NCBI RefSeq assembly: GCF_964340395.1
Contig: NC_135558.1
Location: 7,231,001-7,295,000 of the forward strand
Length of the DNA stretch: 64,000 nt
Direction of reading: 5' to 3'
From: Glandiceps talaboti
Taxonomy: Eukaryota; Hemichordata; Enteropneusta; Spengelidae
Below, one piece after another: positions 51,266 through 64,000 of the stretch (the stretch's first letter is position 1; every line of letters starts with the position of its first letter). The notes beneath the pieces were generated by a model, which was given only the letters and a program-made list of their open reading frames with translations, was not told the DNA's origin and ran no database searches. A program made the translations under genes and the position numbers.

Positions 51266-51985
51266 ATATATACATGTGTATGTGTGTGCATGGCTGTCTG
51301 TCGATATGATATCTCAAAAGCTACTTCATCAATTCTTATGAAATTTGCTCCACATCCTTATGGGATTGGTAAGAACTGATAGGTAAACATCTTAATGAGT
51401 TATTTGTATGCAAGCATTAAATTTGATACAAGTGGTCTATTCCATTAGTGATAACTGTGGCAGGCCTGATGGGACAGGCCTGATCTGACAGGCCTGACTG
51501 AACAGTTAGATGTCTTCTGTGACAACCAAAACGTATGTCAGAAGTCATATAGATTCACTTTATGTTTGCAGTTGCATTCTTTATATATGCATATATACAT
51601 ACTCGTACACCAATCTGTATAGTGGCAAAAGAACTTGACTGACACAGTGTGTACATGTAAATAATATATTTATATATTCAAACACTGGTTACAAATTGAC
51701 AAATTCTGAATGGAGATGATTCAATTAAAGCCCCATCACAAAGTGGAGTTATATTTTTAATATACCACAGCAAATCCTCCACAGGGTAAGCCTAGAATCT
51801 ACATGTAGGCTTTAAAACTGATTTGGGCTATTACCCACATAGTGCTCGTGAAAATTCTTGATAAAGGCCTAAATCAACTACAAGCTGAGTCTAGGCTACT
51901 CCATGATATGAAATAGAAAAGTACTGCATGGCATTTATATGTTCTTTCAATAGCATCTCACAGCATGAGTCAATCTGATCAAAAT

Positions 51986-52144
51986 CTGATGTGGTGAAAG
52001 TGGCGAGATGCCTTCATTTACCTCTATTTCCATCGTTTTGTATCGTTTGTTTTGGGAAGGCATTGATCACCCAAACAAAACAAACACCACAAAATGATGG
52101 AAATAGAGGCAAGTAAAGGGATTTGGCTACTTTCACCACATCAG
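51986..52144. mobile_element. 159-bp palindromic MITE
   Basis: CTGATGTGGTGAAAGTGGC at the left end pairs with GCTACTTTCACCACATCAG at the right. The whole element folds back, including CCTCTATTTCCATCGTTTTG against AAAATGATGGAAATAGAGG, around a loop near 52055-52070. CAGCATGAGTC occurs just before (51961) and overlaps the right end (52142), a possible but offset target duplication. Confidence 0.75.
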
Positions 52145-52403
52145 CATGAGTCTACCTGTGTGAATTTCGAAAGAAATATTTCATTCTGTATTTCTATTAC
52201 TTAAATATGTACATATACATAAACAAGCATGACTGTTTTACAAGGAATCAAGGCTGGGTTTTGAAAAACGACGAATAAATAGTTATCATTTTGAATTTCA
52301 ATTTTTCTCTGAATATCGGCTTGCCCTGTATACACATAGTACTTGATGAAAACTTGGTCATGGTCAATGCATGATGACCTCTTCTACTCTGGCCTTTGTA
52401 CCA

Positions 52404-54413
52404 CTACATTGCAAATGGCCTGTCATTTGTGTGGATTTTCCTGTGTCTCTTCAGACTGCTACTTTCACTAAAAGCTCTACCACACTCCTCACATAGAAAT
52501 GGCCTGTCATTTGTGTGGATTCTTATATGTTTCTTCAGATTACCACTTTCATGAAAAGCTTTACCACACTCTGTACATGCAAATGGCCTGTCATTTGTGT
52601 GGATTCGTATGTGTCTCTTCAGAGCACCACTTTCATTGAATCCTTTACCACATTCTGTACATACAAATAGCCTATCGTTTGTGTGGGTTCTCACATGTTT
52701 TTTCAGAGTGTCATTTCGTGTAAATCCTTTACCACACTCTTTACATATAAATGGTCTTTCATTTGTGTGGATTCTTGTGTGTTTCTCCAAACGGCCCCCT
52801 TCATGAAATCCTTTACCACACACTTTACATACAAATGGCCAGTCATTTGTGTGGGTTCTCACATGTTTCTTCAGAGTGTCACTTTGATGAAATCCTTTGC
52901 CACACTCTTCACAAACGTATGGTTTTTCATTACTGTGGATTGGTATGTGCAACTTCAAATGACAGGTATCAATAAAACCTTTACCACACACGTTACATAC
53001 ATATGGCCTCTCATTTGTATGGATTCTTATGTGTCTCTTTAGATTACAACCTTCGTAAAAACCTTTACCACACTCTCTACAGACATATGGCCTGTCATTT
53101 GTGTGGATTCGTGCGTGTTTCTTCAGACTGCCACTGTCATGAAAATCTTTGCCACACTCTTTACATACATATGGTCTATCCTTTGTGTGGATTCGTATGT
53201 GTCTTCTCAGATTGCAACTTTGATTAAATCCTTTTCCACACTCTGTACATACAAATAACCTGTCATTTGTGTGGATTCTTGTGTGTTTCTTCAGATTAGT
53301 CCTTTGATGAAAGCCTTTACCACACTCTGTGCACGTGAATGATTTTTCATTTGTATCAGCCATACACTTATTTTCACTTTCACTATGTTTACTTTGATTT
53401 GGAGGAGATCCATTGTTAATGTTTTCATTTCTGTTCTCACACGTATCTCCATGTAGTTTGATTTGAAATTCCATTGGAATGGATTCACCTTTAGAACTTT
53501 CTGGAATGGCAGGCACATATTCATGTTTATTCTCATGTTGTGTGCACTGTTGGTTGGTTTGTTGTTTGTCATCAACCCCTTCCTTTGATATTGTTATGGA
53601 GTTGATCACATCATCACCAGTAATGTTCTTTTGTGTAGAACTACTTTTTACAGCATTGTCAGAAGCTTCATCACCCTCGGTTAAACTTTCAGTGGAAGAG
53701 TCTGGTGAAGTTTCAGAATAGTCTTCTGTACTTTGTAATTGATGATTATCAGTTGAGTTGCAGTTAATTGCGTGTCCTTTTTTGGCTGTCCCATCTCTTG
53801 TGTCTTGTTGATACTGGTTACCAATGGTTTTTGATCCAACACAACTGGAAAGAAAGAGAAAGGGTTATGGCATGCACCCTCCTGCATATGTTATGTAAGA
53901 AAATCATCATAAATGTAATAACTGCTTTTCTTCTGGTGCTATCTTGATTTTTCGAATATGAGACTGAACCTGAGACTGGCCTCATATCGTCCTCCAATGT
54001 GAATCTGATTCTGAATCTGAGACCAACTTACAGTATACTCATTACATGTTTATGTACGTAGCTCCAAATGTAGTTGCACGTGATTTTGGTCACGGGGTGT
54101 ATAAAGTCGTCGTCGGCAACAAATTAGTTACTTACCTAGTTATTGCAGACGTGGGCGGTGGTACATCATCAGTCGCAGAAATGTGCTTTGTATCTGTCTC
54201 GACGACTTGTTCCCAACGAAGGTGGCAACTTCGGTTATGACTGTGTTGTTGACAATCACTCGGGAAACATTCATTGCAATGTTGTCTGTGAATGTTTAGC
54301 AAATGTTCTGCAAATGCGTTATCCGACAGTTGGAAATAACTAAGCGCTTTAACGCCATGCCAGTTATCGTACGTAGTACCGAGATAAATTTTTCTCACTA
54401 CACAGGTCGCCAT
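52404..54413 (-). CDS. C2H2 zinc-finger protein 2 (11 fingers)
   Basis: Exon 1 is 54413-54136 (start MATCVVRKIYLG) and exon 2 is 53844-52404, phase 2 junction; 572 residues. Exon 1 carries the shared N-terminal domain (NWHGVKALSYFQLSDNAFAE, HLLNIHRQHCNECFPSDCQQ). The spacer is Ser/Thr/Glu-rich (STDNHQLQSTEDYSETSPDS). Eleven consecutive intact C2H2 fingers follow, linked by TNDRPF/Y, and the frame closes soon after the last finger. Contact residues differ from finger to finger, so a long specific DNA site is expected (inference). Its spacer is almost the same as in gene 3, marking a recent duplication. It is the best-preserved member of the cluster. Confidence 0.93.
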
Positions 54414-55740
<1,327 letters not shown>

Positions 55741-55744
55741 CAGA

Positions 55745-55830
55745 AATGTTTCCTCCACTGTACTCTGATTTCTTCTTTTACTAAAAGCTTCACTACACTT
55801 TCTACATTGATATGGTTTCTCCATTCTTCT
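55745..55830 (-). pseudogene. Half zinc finger, relic
   Basis: The minus strand reads MEKPYQCRKCSEAFSKRRNQ with no His pair following. It lies just past the stop of gene 3 in transcript direction. The EKPY linker is the classical one, unlike the TNxRP linkers of the intact fingers nearby. Confidence 0.6.
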
Positions 55831-55893
55831 GTCAGATTACCACTATCATATTATTACGCTGTTCCTATCTCCAACGTCTATGATATGGTATTT

Positions 55894-58231
55894 TCATTTC
55901 CTGTGAATTTGCATATGTTTTTGCATATTGTCTTTTCGAGAAAAACCTTTACCACACTCATTACATAGAAATAGCCTTTCATTTTTGTGGACTCTTACAT
56001 GTCTTTTCAGAGTGCCACTTTCATGAAAACTTTCACCACATTCTTTGCATATAAATTGCCTGTCGTTTGTGTGGATTCTTGCATGTCTTGTCAGAGTGCC
56101 ACTATAGTAAAACCCTTTCCCACACACTTTACATACAAATGGCAAGTCAATTGTATTCGAGTGTACTCTTATGTGTTTCTTCAGAGTGCCACTTAGGCTA
56201 AATTCTCTACCACACTCATTGCATATGAATGGCCCTTCATTTGTGTGAGTTTTTATATGTCTCTTCAGGGTGCTATTTTCATGAAATCCCTTACCACACT
56301 CTTTACACACAAATGGCCACTCATTTGTATATGTGTGAGTTCTTATGTGTCTCTTGAGAATGCAACTTTGATTAAAACCTTTACCACATTCTTTACATAC
56401 AAATGGCCTATCATTTGTGTGGATTCTTACGTGTCTGTTGAGTTTACCTCTTTTACTAAAACTTTTACCACAGTCTGTGCATATAAATGATTTCTCCTTA
56501 GGCATTGTGTCAGCCATAGACTTCTTTCCAGCTTCACAATGTTCATTTTGGTTTGGAGTACATGTAGATCTATATTCACTGCAATGTGTAATGTCTCTTT
56601 TTTCAACAGTATCTGCATGTAGTTTGTGTTGAAGTCTTGTTGGAACTGATTCACCACTGGAACTTTCTGGAATGGCAGGCACATGTTCATATTTATTCTC
56701 ATGTTGTGTGCACTGTTGGTTTGTTTGTTGTTTGTCATCAACCCCTTCCTTTGATATTGTTATGGAGTTGATCACATTATCACCTGTAATGTTCTTTTGT
56801 GTAGAACTACTTTCAACAGCATTGTCAGAATCTTTATCACCCTCTGTTAAACTTTCAGTGGAAGAGTCTGGTGAAGTTTCAGAATAGTCTGTTGTACTTT
56901 GTAATTGATGATTATCAGTTGAGTTGCAGTTCATTTCATGTTCTCTATCTGCAATCACTTCTTCTGAGTTTTGTTGGTACAGATCATCTGATTTAATGCA
57001 CCTGTTGGTAAAACATCAACATAAAAATTAACTGGACCCAACATGTCAAGTGTGGAGTGTAACTATTGTGCAGGTTGCGGGCTGCTGTGGGTCACTGCGG
57101 GCATGGGAGTATAACTATTGTGTGGGTTGTGGGCCGGAGTAAGTGAGTGTTACTATTGTGTGGGCTGCAGGTCGCTATTATTTTTCCATCATTAATTTAT
57201 TCACTTTTTAAAACCAAAGAAACTTGTTTGCTGACCAATAGGGGTAACTTATTGTGCAGGTCACACACTACATGCACTGTACTATACAATAGAACCCATG
57301 TGCTGGGCTAATTTTGTACACAATATGTGTATTCACCCCCTTCCCCACCCCCTAAAAGTGATGATTATTTTTTTTTAAATGATTAGTTAGCATAGCACTG
57401 ACTTCAGAAAATATCCCAATTCTACTATTACTTTCTATGATTACATAAGACTAATTATTTGCTGTAACAGAGATAACTGGACCAACTTATCTCTGAAACA
57501 ACTCTTAATAGGAAGTGGTGTCCTGTTGTTTTGGCTGAAATCTATCTTTTACAAGTCTGACTAGTTACACAATGGCTCCCACACACTAGCCTGTAAGGAC
57601 AACGACACTACATCGGTAGTTAGGCCCAAGTTACATGTACAGGAATGGTGGAACTGACACAATCTTGAAATTGAATAATGATTTATCAGTACATCCAGTA
57701 ATTGTGTCTCTATTATTGTCACAACACAGAACTGTATTCTATGCATGTCATTAGTAAAATAAATCATCATCATAGTGAGGATGACTGTGTGCCCACTCTG
57801 GGATTATTTACTGGCTGGGCTGCGCTTGTGAAAGAGGCTGGGCTTGTAAAAATGACTTATGTAGGTAACGTGGTAGCTAATAAAACGGCATTGCCTTTTC
57901 CCAGTGTGTGTGTGTGTGGGGGGGGGGGGCTTGGGTCACATCTCGCCAGATTTCTGATTTTGCACGATTTAGGGGCAGGGGAACATCCAAAATAAATAAC
58001 TTACTCCATCGGCGTTCCCAGTTGTATAGTATCTTCACTGAGGTCATGACCTTGTTGTTGACAATCTCTCGGGAAACATTCCCCGCAATGTTGTCGGTGA
58101 CTATTTAACAAATGTTCTGTGAACACACTATTCGACACTTCAGAATAACCAACAGATTTAACACTACGCCAGACATCGTACAAAAAAGCATCCAGATAAA
58201 TTGCTCTTTCTCCAACAACGAAGGTCGCCAT
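55894..58231 (-). CDS. C2H2 zinc-finger protein 3 (7 fingers)
   Basis: Exon 1 is 58231-58005 (start MATFVVGERAIYLD) and exon 2 is 57001-55894, phase 2 junction; 444 residues. The N-terminal domain reads DVWRSVKSVGYSEVSNSVFT, EHLLNSHRQHCGECFPRDC. The spacer matches gene 2 (NITGDNVINSITISKEGVDD). Seven C2H2 fingers follow. Two linkers are lengthened by insertion (TYTNEWPF after finger 2, SNTIDLPF after finger 4), which should alter how neighbouring fingers sit on DNA. The protein ends MQKHMQIHRK. Nuclear DNA binding is inferred from the family. Confidence 0.92.
57053..57175. repeat. GAGTGTAACTATTGTGTGGG minisatellite
   Basis: Three imperfect units of about 40-50 bp in the intron of zinc-finger gene 3, each with (T)AACTATTGTG followed by GGTTGCGGGC-like sequence. 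Confidence 0.65.
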
Positions 58232-58514
58232 CTTTGTTGTTACTTGAAACCACGGTGTATTCTGGGATAGCAAAGCTATCCAGAAAGATTCAGATTCATC
58301 ATTCAGACGCAGATTCGATAATTTATGCATACAACAAATAGTACATTTGTACAACGTAAGGATATATATATAAATACATGTAGATTAAATGACGACCCAA
58401 GTCTTCGTTAAAAAAAAACATGCTCCCCACCATTTCAACTTATTCATATTTTGAATTAATTGTCGTGCCGTCATTTGGTCATTATTTCAAATGTTATGTG
58501 GGCAAAATGTGAAT

Positions 58515-58625
58515 TTTTACATGCATTCGCATGTGTTTCTTTTAGAGTTCCACACTGTTTGCATAAAATGGTCTTTCATTTGTATGGATTGTCATTTAAA
58601 CAGACTGCCACTTTGAGTAAATGAA
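58515..58625 (-). pseudogene. Zinc-finger relic upstream of gene 3
   Basis: The minus strand gives FTQSGSLFK, then in another frame TIHTNERPF, then KKHMRMH, with stops between. These are the parts of two adjoining fingers of the local type, so a further paralogue or a broken-off end once lay here. Confidence 0.65.
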
Positions 58626-59153
58626 ATGAAATAGTACCATATGCTAATCTTTTCTCTCTCGTTTCTTTTAAATTTGAAAAAATAAGGTCTACATTACTAT
58701 CCCTGGTTCTTGATTATTTGCTCAGTATCATCTGACTCAAAATTTACGAATGTACCTCACAGTAGGTATTCAGTGAACATCTGGTTGCGAATTATTTGCA
58801 AAAGGGAAACAAACACACGCAATGAGGCCCTGGGGTATTGCTCATACAGTAATATGTAATTATTAGCAAGGTAGTCATGGTAACAAAGAACAAGACTTTT
58901 CAAATGACAGTTGACTAACATCATTCAATACTCTGATCAAATTTGTATCTAAAAAGAATATCCATTATATACAGTAGTTCTGCACCATGGTGCTTTACTT
59001 TGTCAACAAAATAGAAATTGTTTCTTTAGTAAATTGTTACATGTACATCCAGTTTGAATATGGGTTCCACGATAAAATTGACATCAGTATAGTTCTGTAT
59101 TAACTCGACACATCCTTCTTTTCTCCAAATGAAAGTTTTCCATGTCTCTCTCT
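58626..59153. other. Intergenic, nothing recognised
   Basis: No exon, RNA gene or clear repeat between the finger relic and the monooxygenase stop codon. Confidence 0.5.
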
Positions 59154-62100
59154 TTATTGGGGAACTGGATTAAGTGCAAAAATAGTATTAGCCCATGTAT
59201 TAAGGATGGCATCCCTTGCCCCTTTCCATGATGCGGGTCCTTGCAGTCTATACCATGAACCAATGGCCGGTCCGAAGTAGTATGCATATGCCAATCTCCA
59301 GTCAGTGAAAAGGAGTTTCCATATGCTTGGTAATGCACCAATATCCCTCGCTAATTCATCTTGATACATTGTGCATGCCAACTACATTAAACATTAAGAA
59401 AAATACCTTGATTATTTTTCTATCCGCATGTTTTGAATCGGAAGATCTTGAGTGATGAGATCTTCGAATTCAGATTCAAAGCAAACAGACAGCCTCTTGA
59501 CTAGGTCATGTATGTATGTATGTATGTATGTATGTATGTATGTATGTATGTATGTATGTATGTATGTATGTATGTATGTATGTATGTATGTATGTGTGTG
59601 TGTATGTGTATGTGTGTGTGTATATGTATGTATATGTATATGTATATGTATGTGCGTGCGAGTGGTAGGTGGGTATAGGTAGACACGTGCACGTGAGTAT
59701 ATAAGTAATGTAGATTTGGGGAAATGTCTAATGATTCCTATAAAATATGAACTATATATCATACACTCTACAGTCACGTAGACAGACAGACACACAGACA
59801 GCAGGCATACAAACACACATAACACACGCACACACACACACAAACAAACAAACAAACAAACAGACACAAACAAACAAACAAACACAAACACAAACACAAA
59901 CACAAACACAAACACAAACACAAACGCAAACGCAAACACAAACACAAACACAAACACAAACACAAAGTATGTCTGAAAATGTCAAGATAAGCAACAAGGA
60001 ACAAATTTGGGCTAGATAATGTATATTTTGTATAACGTATTTATCACATGACAAAGTATTTAAGATTATCTTACTTACCACTTTGTAATGTTTTGTGATT
60101 AAGGGTCTCCTCTGAATATCCCTTATCATTTTACTTTTATCTGGAAGGCTAAGGCGTTTACTGAAAACTCGTGCACCCCACCGTGCTTGTAATTCCAATG
60201 TGTTCCAAGCTGATGGTATGAATGTCTGCAATACACCAATGATAGCGAGGCTAGGGTGTTTCAAGTCAACAGGTATGATGTATTTGTAAAGCTTCAGGAA
60301 ACCGTTTTTGTCTGTATATGACAAAAAAATAACGTTTTCACCATTATTTAGTCTCTATATGGGTGAAGGAAAGGTATTACAAGAGCATTTATTGCCTGGC
60401 ATATTTGCTGCACATCAGCCCTTGGGGTAATAGATGACTACTACAATCGGAAATAAGTATCATATACAAAGGACAATGTATGCTTACCAAATACTTCAGC
60501 TTCATCAAGTGCCTTATAGGCGATGGAATATCCAGTGGCAAATATAACGACGTCGATATCAGCTAGAACACGTCCATCTGATAATATTACACCATTTTTG
60601 GTAAATTGTGATATTTCTGGTATGATTGTCACATGACCTGCTGCAATACTAGTTTGCATGTCATCGTTGGACATGAAGGAAATTGGTTTGTTTGGGTCCC
60701 TTGGCTGTAAGATATGACATGTGTAAAGTACACAGTGCCAATTATTCCAGATTAGTACAACTAAACAAACATTTAAGACTACAGCATCAGAAATATGGAA
60801 CGAATTACTACTTGAATTTTAGACAATGTGTTGTCTTTTAAAGGAAGGTGCAAAACTTTATGCTGTTTAATGAAGGAACATATTTGCATTTATTATGAAT
60901 ATTTAATCTCAGCAACTTAGAATAGTACGAATAAATCATAGACAAAATACCAGTGTGAAATTTGGAGATGTATCTATACTAACCGCTAATCCAAAACGGC
61001 CATTATCTCCATAGTGATCTGACATAATACGATTTCGAAATATGCCAAGAAAAGTCAAATATGCTCTGTTTGTTATGAGCATTCCATAAGGCCAGCCAGA
61101 TTTGGTGAGGCGTGGAGATATGATTGTACCATTCCGTACACTCATGTATACCTGTGAAAGAGGTTAACAGATTAATCCTCTGTATGGGTCCACATCGTAG
61201 ATTTGGAACGTTCAGCTGTATGAAACGTATGCAAATTATATTAAGTTCTACATAAAAATACTAACTGTGGATGACTTGCTTGTATATTGATGCGAAAATA
61301 TTGAAACATCATGTTTAAATATATATGTTACAGGACTGTCAAACAAGCAAAAGTCAGCACTGTTTGGAATTATACATAGGTTTTGAAAGCTATTACCTTT
61401 GCACAATGATTTCGTCCTAACTCACAGGATAATTCTCCAGCTGTGTGAGAAGCACCTGGAATGGCAAAAGGAGGCAGAAATATGGCTAGTTAGACGTGAC
61501 ACACGGGCTAAAAACTCAAATCGTATCATAGGGACAGGATTGTAAAATCTTAATCCATACACTATAGCCATGCTTTTGTGTTTTGTTTGTGCGTGGTAGT
61601 TGTGCCGGGTTGGTAAATATCCTCTCCTCATTGCTATACCTACGGTTTACCTGAGGGACAGAGCATATGGATCTGGCAATTAACATCAACAGTTACTGTA
61701 ATATACCACACCCCAACTCTCGTACGTATGATTACATTCTCTACATGTGTCCGTCAGTCTGCCTGCCTAACTACATGTCTCAGTCACCGTCTCTCACCGT
61801 CTCTATCCGTGTATGTCTGTACATGTCTGTCTGTTTGTTTTGGCGCTCTTAAAAGTTCCTTAATTTTTCTGAAAAACTACAATAACATCGGCCATACCAC
61901 ATACCAACAACAATGACTGATTTCCCTCTAAAGCGGTCAGGTTCTCGATATGAGTTTGCATGCAAAGACATTCCTTGAAAATCTTCAAATCCAGGTATTG
62001 CTGGAGTGTAGACCTCGCCAAATCCACTGGTACACATCATCACAAAGTCAAAAGTTTCTATCTGGACATTATCGTTTTGGCAATCTTGAACTTCAACATC

Positions 62101-62366
62101 CCACTTCCCAGACACGTTGTGATCAGGAGAAGGGTTCACTTTCATAACGCGTCGGTTGTAATTTATATATTTGTCGAGACCAAAATGTCTTGAATAATCC
62201 TTCAGGTATGAATATATTTTGGTATTGGTTGGAAATAACGGTGCTTCCTTTGGAAATCGAAAATCGGAGAAGCCAAGCAACTCCTTGGTCACGTTGGTGA
62301 TAACAGACCGGTACACTGCTCCAACTTGACCGGGTCTAAGCTCTGGCGTGTAATACCAAACACCAC
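59154..62366 (-). CDS. Flavin-containing monooxygenase, C-terminal six exons
   Basis: Exons, 5' to 3': 62366-61905, 61455-61397, 61151-60984, 60704-60488, 60311-60079, 59381-59154; all phases agree, giving about 455 residues of the usual 530 or so. FMOs use FAD, NADPH and oxygen to oxidise nitrogen and sulfur nucleophiles, usually on ER membranes. Landmarks: GGVWYYTPELRPGQVGAVY, the FMO signature around FQGMSLHANSYREPDRFRGK, the NADPH loop VVGASHTAGELS, and FATGYSIAYKALDEAE. The NADPH loop has GASHTAG where vertebrate enzymes have GxGNSG/A. The N-terminal FAD motif (GxGxxG) must lie upstream, probably beyond 64000. Short exons and phases resemble animal FMOs. No hydrophobic C-terminal anchor is evident in the last exon. 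Confidence 0.93.
59508..59650. repeat. (TATG)n array, monooxygenase intron
   Basis: About 90 bp of pure TATG followed by mixed TGTATG units, in the last intron. Confidence 0.95.
59780..59975. repeat. (CAGA)n-(CA)n-(CAAA)n-(CAAACA)n composite
   Basis: Successive simple repeats ending in about 90 bp of the hexamer ACAAAC, in the same intron. Confidence 0.95.
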
Positions 62367-63049
62367 CTAAAGAAAGTGTGTAGGGTAATATTATGTGTTG
62401 CATATCACGTTTTCATATCTCTATGTTTATTCTCTGCAAGTTACTGGGAATGATCCTACCAAATCATCCATGGAAATCATATGTTATATATGCAATACTT
62501 TGAACAAGATTCTGCCACTTACGGCATTTATTTAGTATAAGAATATCATTATTGGACCATCAGCTACAAACGTTCTAGGACAGTCTTTTAACCGAAAAGT
62601 TAATTTCAAGAACAAATAATATATTTGTCATAGGTTTTTCTGTAAGTCCTGCCACAATATTATTTAACAACCTCAGTAACATCTCAATCAAGTTGCATGG
62701 TAATATAAACAAGTGACCTAGAGATCGAAATAGTGCCTCTGGGTTTTTATATTTATACATTTTTTGTTACATAAATGGTACAGGAGATAGACAAGGTGAT
62801 TCTCTGATGTTGTATAAATTAGAATTTCTAGAAACAGTTCAACTCTGCAACAAGTAAGAATAACCATAGTGGTTAAGTGTTGCGATTCCCAGGCCAACAT
62901 AACCTTTAAACCGAGTCAAAAATTTCCCAACAAAACGTATCTCCCATCATCATTATTAGCTTTTGGCTTGAAAAGAAATATCTTCATTCTAGGAGTTGTA
63001 AAAATTGTTCACTACTATAGTTCACTGCTATCCTTGCTTATATCTTTGC
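62367..63049. other. Upstream of the monooxygenase exons, no exon found
   Basis: I looked on the minus strand for the FAD-motif exon and did not find it here. This is likely intron. Confidence 0.45.
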
Positions 63050-63674
63050 AATAAATACCATCATTTTATTGTTGCTATGGGCATGGTCTTGTTGCTAGGC
63101 ATATTTGTTTAGTTTTGATGAATGTGTATCACTTGCCTCCCCAACCATTTTACCAAAGCTCGACTTTTGCTATTGGTGTGGTCTTAATTGTTGCTAGGCA
63201 TATTTGCATATATATTTTTCGAATTTCTATCTATTTACCTATCCACCCCTGTTGTTATCTTCGCAATATACTTAATTTTGCTGTTGCTAAGGGTGCAGTT
63301 TTGTTGCTCGGCACATTTGTATATATTTTTGAATGCGTAATATTCACTTATCCATCCAACAATGTTATCGTTGTAATATGCTAGCAATTGGTCATTTCTA
63401 AGGGTGTGGCCATGGTTGGAAAAAGTTACAATTTTTTACCTAATTTACATATCACTGTTGGGATCACCATGCCATGAATAATTCTTATCTACACATTCCA
63501 AAGAACATTCCAACCAAATTTCAGGCCAATCTATCTATTACCAAAGATCACATTGACCCAAACATGCACTTTTCATGTGATTTTTTTTTCCATTTTGAAC
63601 AATTTTCCATCTACCCTAAGTAATGTCCTTACTACATGTAAAGGCAATCGGCCTTGTGGTTTTTGACCAAGTCG

Positions 63675-63725
<51 letters not shown>
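63050..63725 (+). mobile_element. Interspersed repeat ending in (CA)n, copy 2 (nested or tandem)
   Basis: GTTGCTAGGCATATTTG or a close variant occurs three times (near 63091, 63192 and 63301), so the 5' part is itself repeated. The 3' part matches 47280-47510 through CCAACCAAATTTCAG, CAATTTTCCATCTACCCTA and TTTTTGACCAAGTCG to a (CA)n tail of about 44 bp. Confidence 0.6.
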
Positions 63726-64000
63726 TTTGACATGACTATAGTGCTACTGTACTTCCTCAAGTGTTCAGTTGTGCTAAAGAAAATTTAATTAAATAGTAAA
63801 TAATAGTTCCCTATCATGTCATCTCAGTTTCATGTTTGGTCACGATTTAGACACCTTTTGAAAGTTCTGTGGATTCAGTGTACACAAGCAATCATTTTAA
63901 AAGGTTAAACAAGAGCGTGCTTTTCACAGCAATGTACATCAAATTGATGCCGTAAAAACCTCGGACGTGCTGGTGACAGGCGCCGGTCACTTTTAATATT
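63726..64000. other. Window end, nothing recognised
   Basis: No feature can be supported in the last 275 bases. Confidence 0.5.

Larger units (their letters stand above)
49751..52403. other. Intergenic between zinc-finger genes 1 and 2
   Basis: No gene seen. GGGAACCCCGGTA occurs three times near 50426, 50500 and 50523. The stretch after the TATG array (51296-51400, with ATCTCAAAAGCTACTTCATC) has the look of a dispersed repeat. Confidence 0.5.

Noticed and set aside
52597-53227. Plus-strand frames over the zinc-finger exons
   Set aside because: Antisense shadows of tandem finger repeats.
63950-64000. Plus-strand VLVTGAG-like string resembling a dinucleotide-binding motif
   Set aside because: Wrong strand for the monooxygenase and stops at once; chance resemblance.

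Overview
The window is animal nuclear DNA, most likely from an invertebrate deuterostome; a lancelet (Branchiostoma) fits best, though that is an inference. Genes are split by many GT-AG introns, there is no operon structure or Shine-Dalgarno signal, and microsatellites are abundant. Two deeply conserved animal genes, HMCES and DROSHA, can be rebuilt exon by exon with consistent intron phases over their whole length.

Layout. (1) 0.3-3.9 kb, plus strand: complete six-exon HMCES (SRAP-domain DNA-damage protein). (2) 3.9-7.9 kb: its 3' flank, two copies of a short inverted-repeat element, and a minisatellite at the 3' end of the next gene. (3) 7.9-26.7 kb, minus strand: complete DROSHA (27 coding exons, about 1,327 residues), the nuclear RNase III of microRNA processing. 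Several of its introns carry tandem copies of the neighbouring exon edge including the splice site. The largest is a 59-bp array of 13 extra units, each with a splice-donor sequence. (4) 26.7-29.75 kb: no supportable gene. (5) 29.75-46.5 kb, plus strand: a 29-exon gene for a secreted protein of about 924 residues, with a signal peptide, seven tandem cysteine-rich modules resembling Ly6/uPAR/quiver three-finger domains (each spread over three exons), and Ser/Thr/Pro/Glu-rich linkers. (6) 47.5-58.3 kb, minus strand: three tandem two-exon C2H2 zinc-finger paralogues (7, 11 and 7 intact fingers). They share an N-terminal domain that I do not recognise; the first has a decayed C-terminal finger tail. 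(7) 59.1-62.4 kb, minus strand: the C-terminal six exons of a flavin-containing monooxygenase, whose FAD-binding start lies beyond the window or was not found. (8) 62.4-64 kb: a repeat family shared with 47.1-47.5 kb.

The genes do not form one pathway. HMCES protects abasic sites in DNA, DROSHA starts microRNA maturation, the modular protein acts outside the cell, the zinc-finger proteins probably bind DNA, and the monooxygenase oxidises small soft nucleophiles. What links the region is structural: repeated tandem duplication at every scale, from splice-site minisatellites, through three-exon protein modules, to whole zinc-finger genes. Exon limits were read by eye from splice consensus, phase and family similarity. 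No alignment or database search was run.
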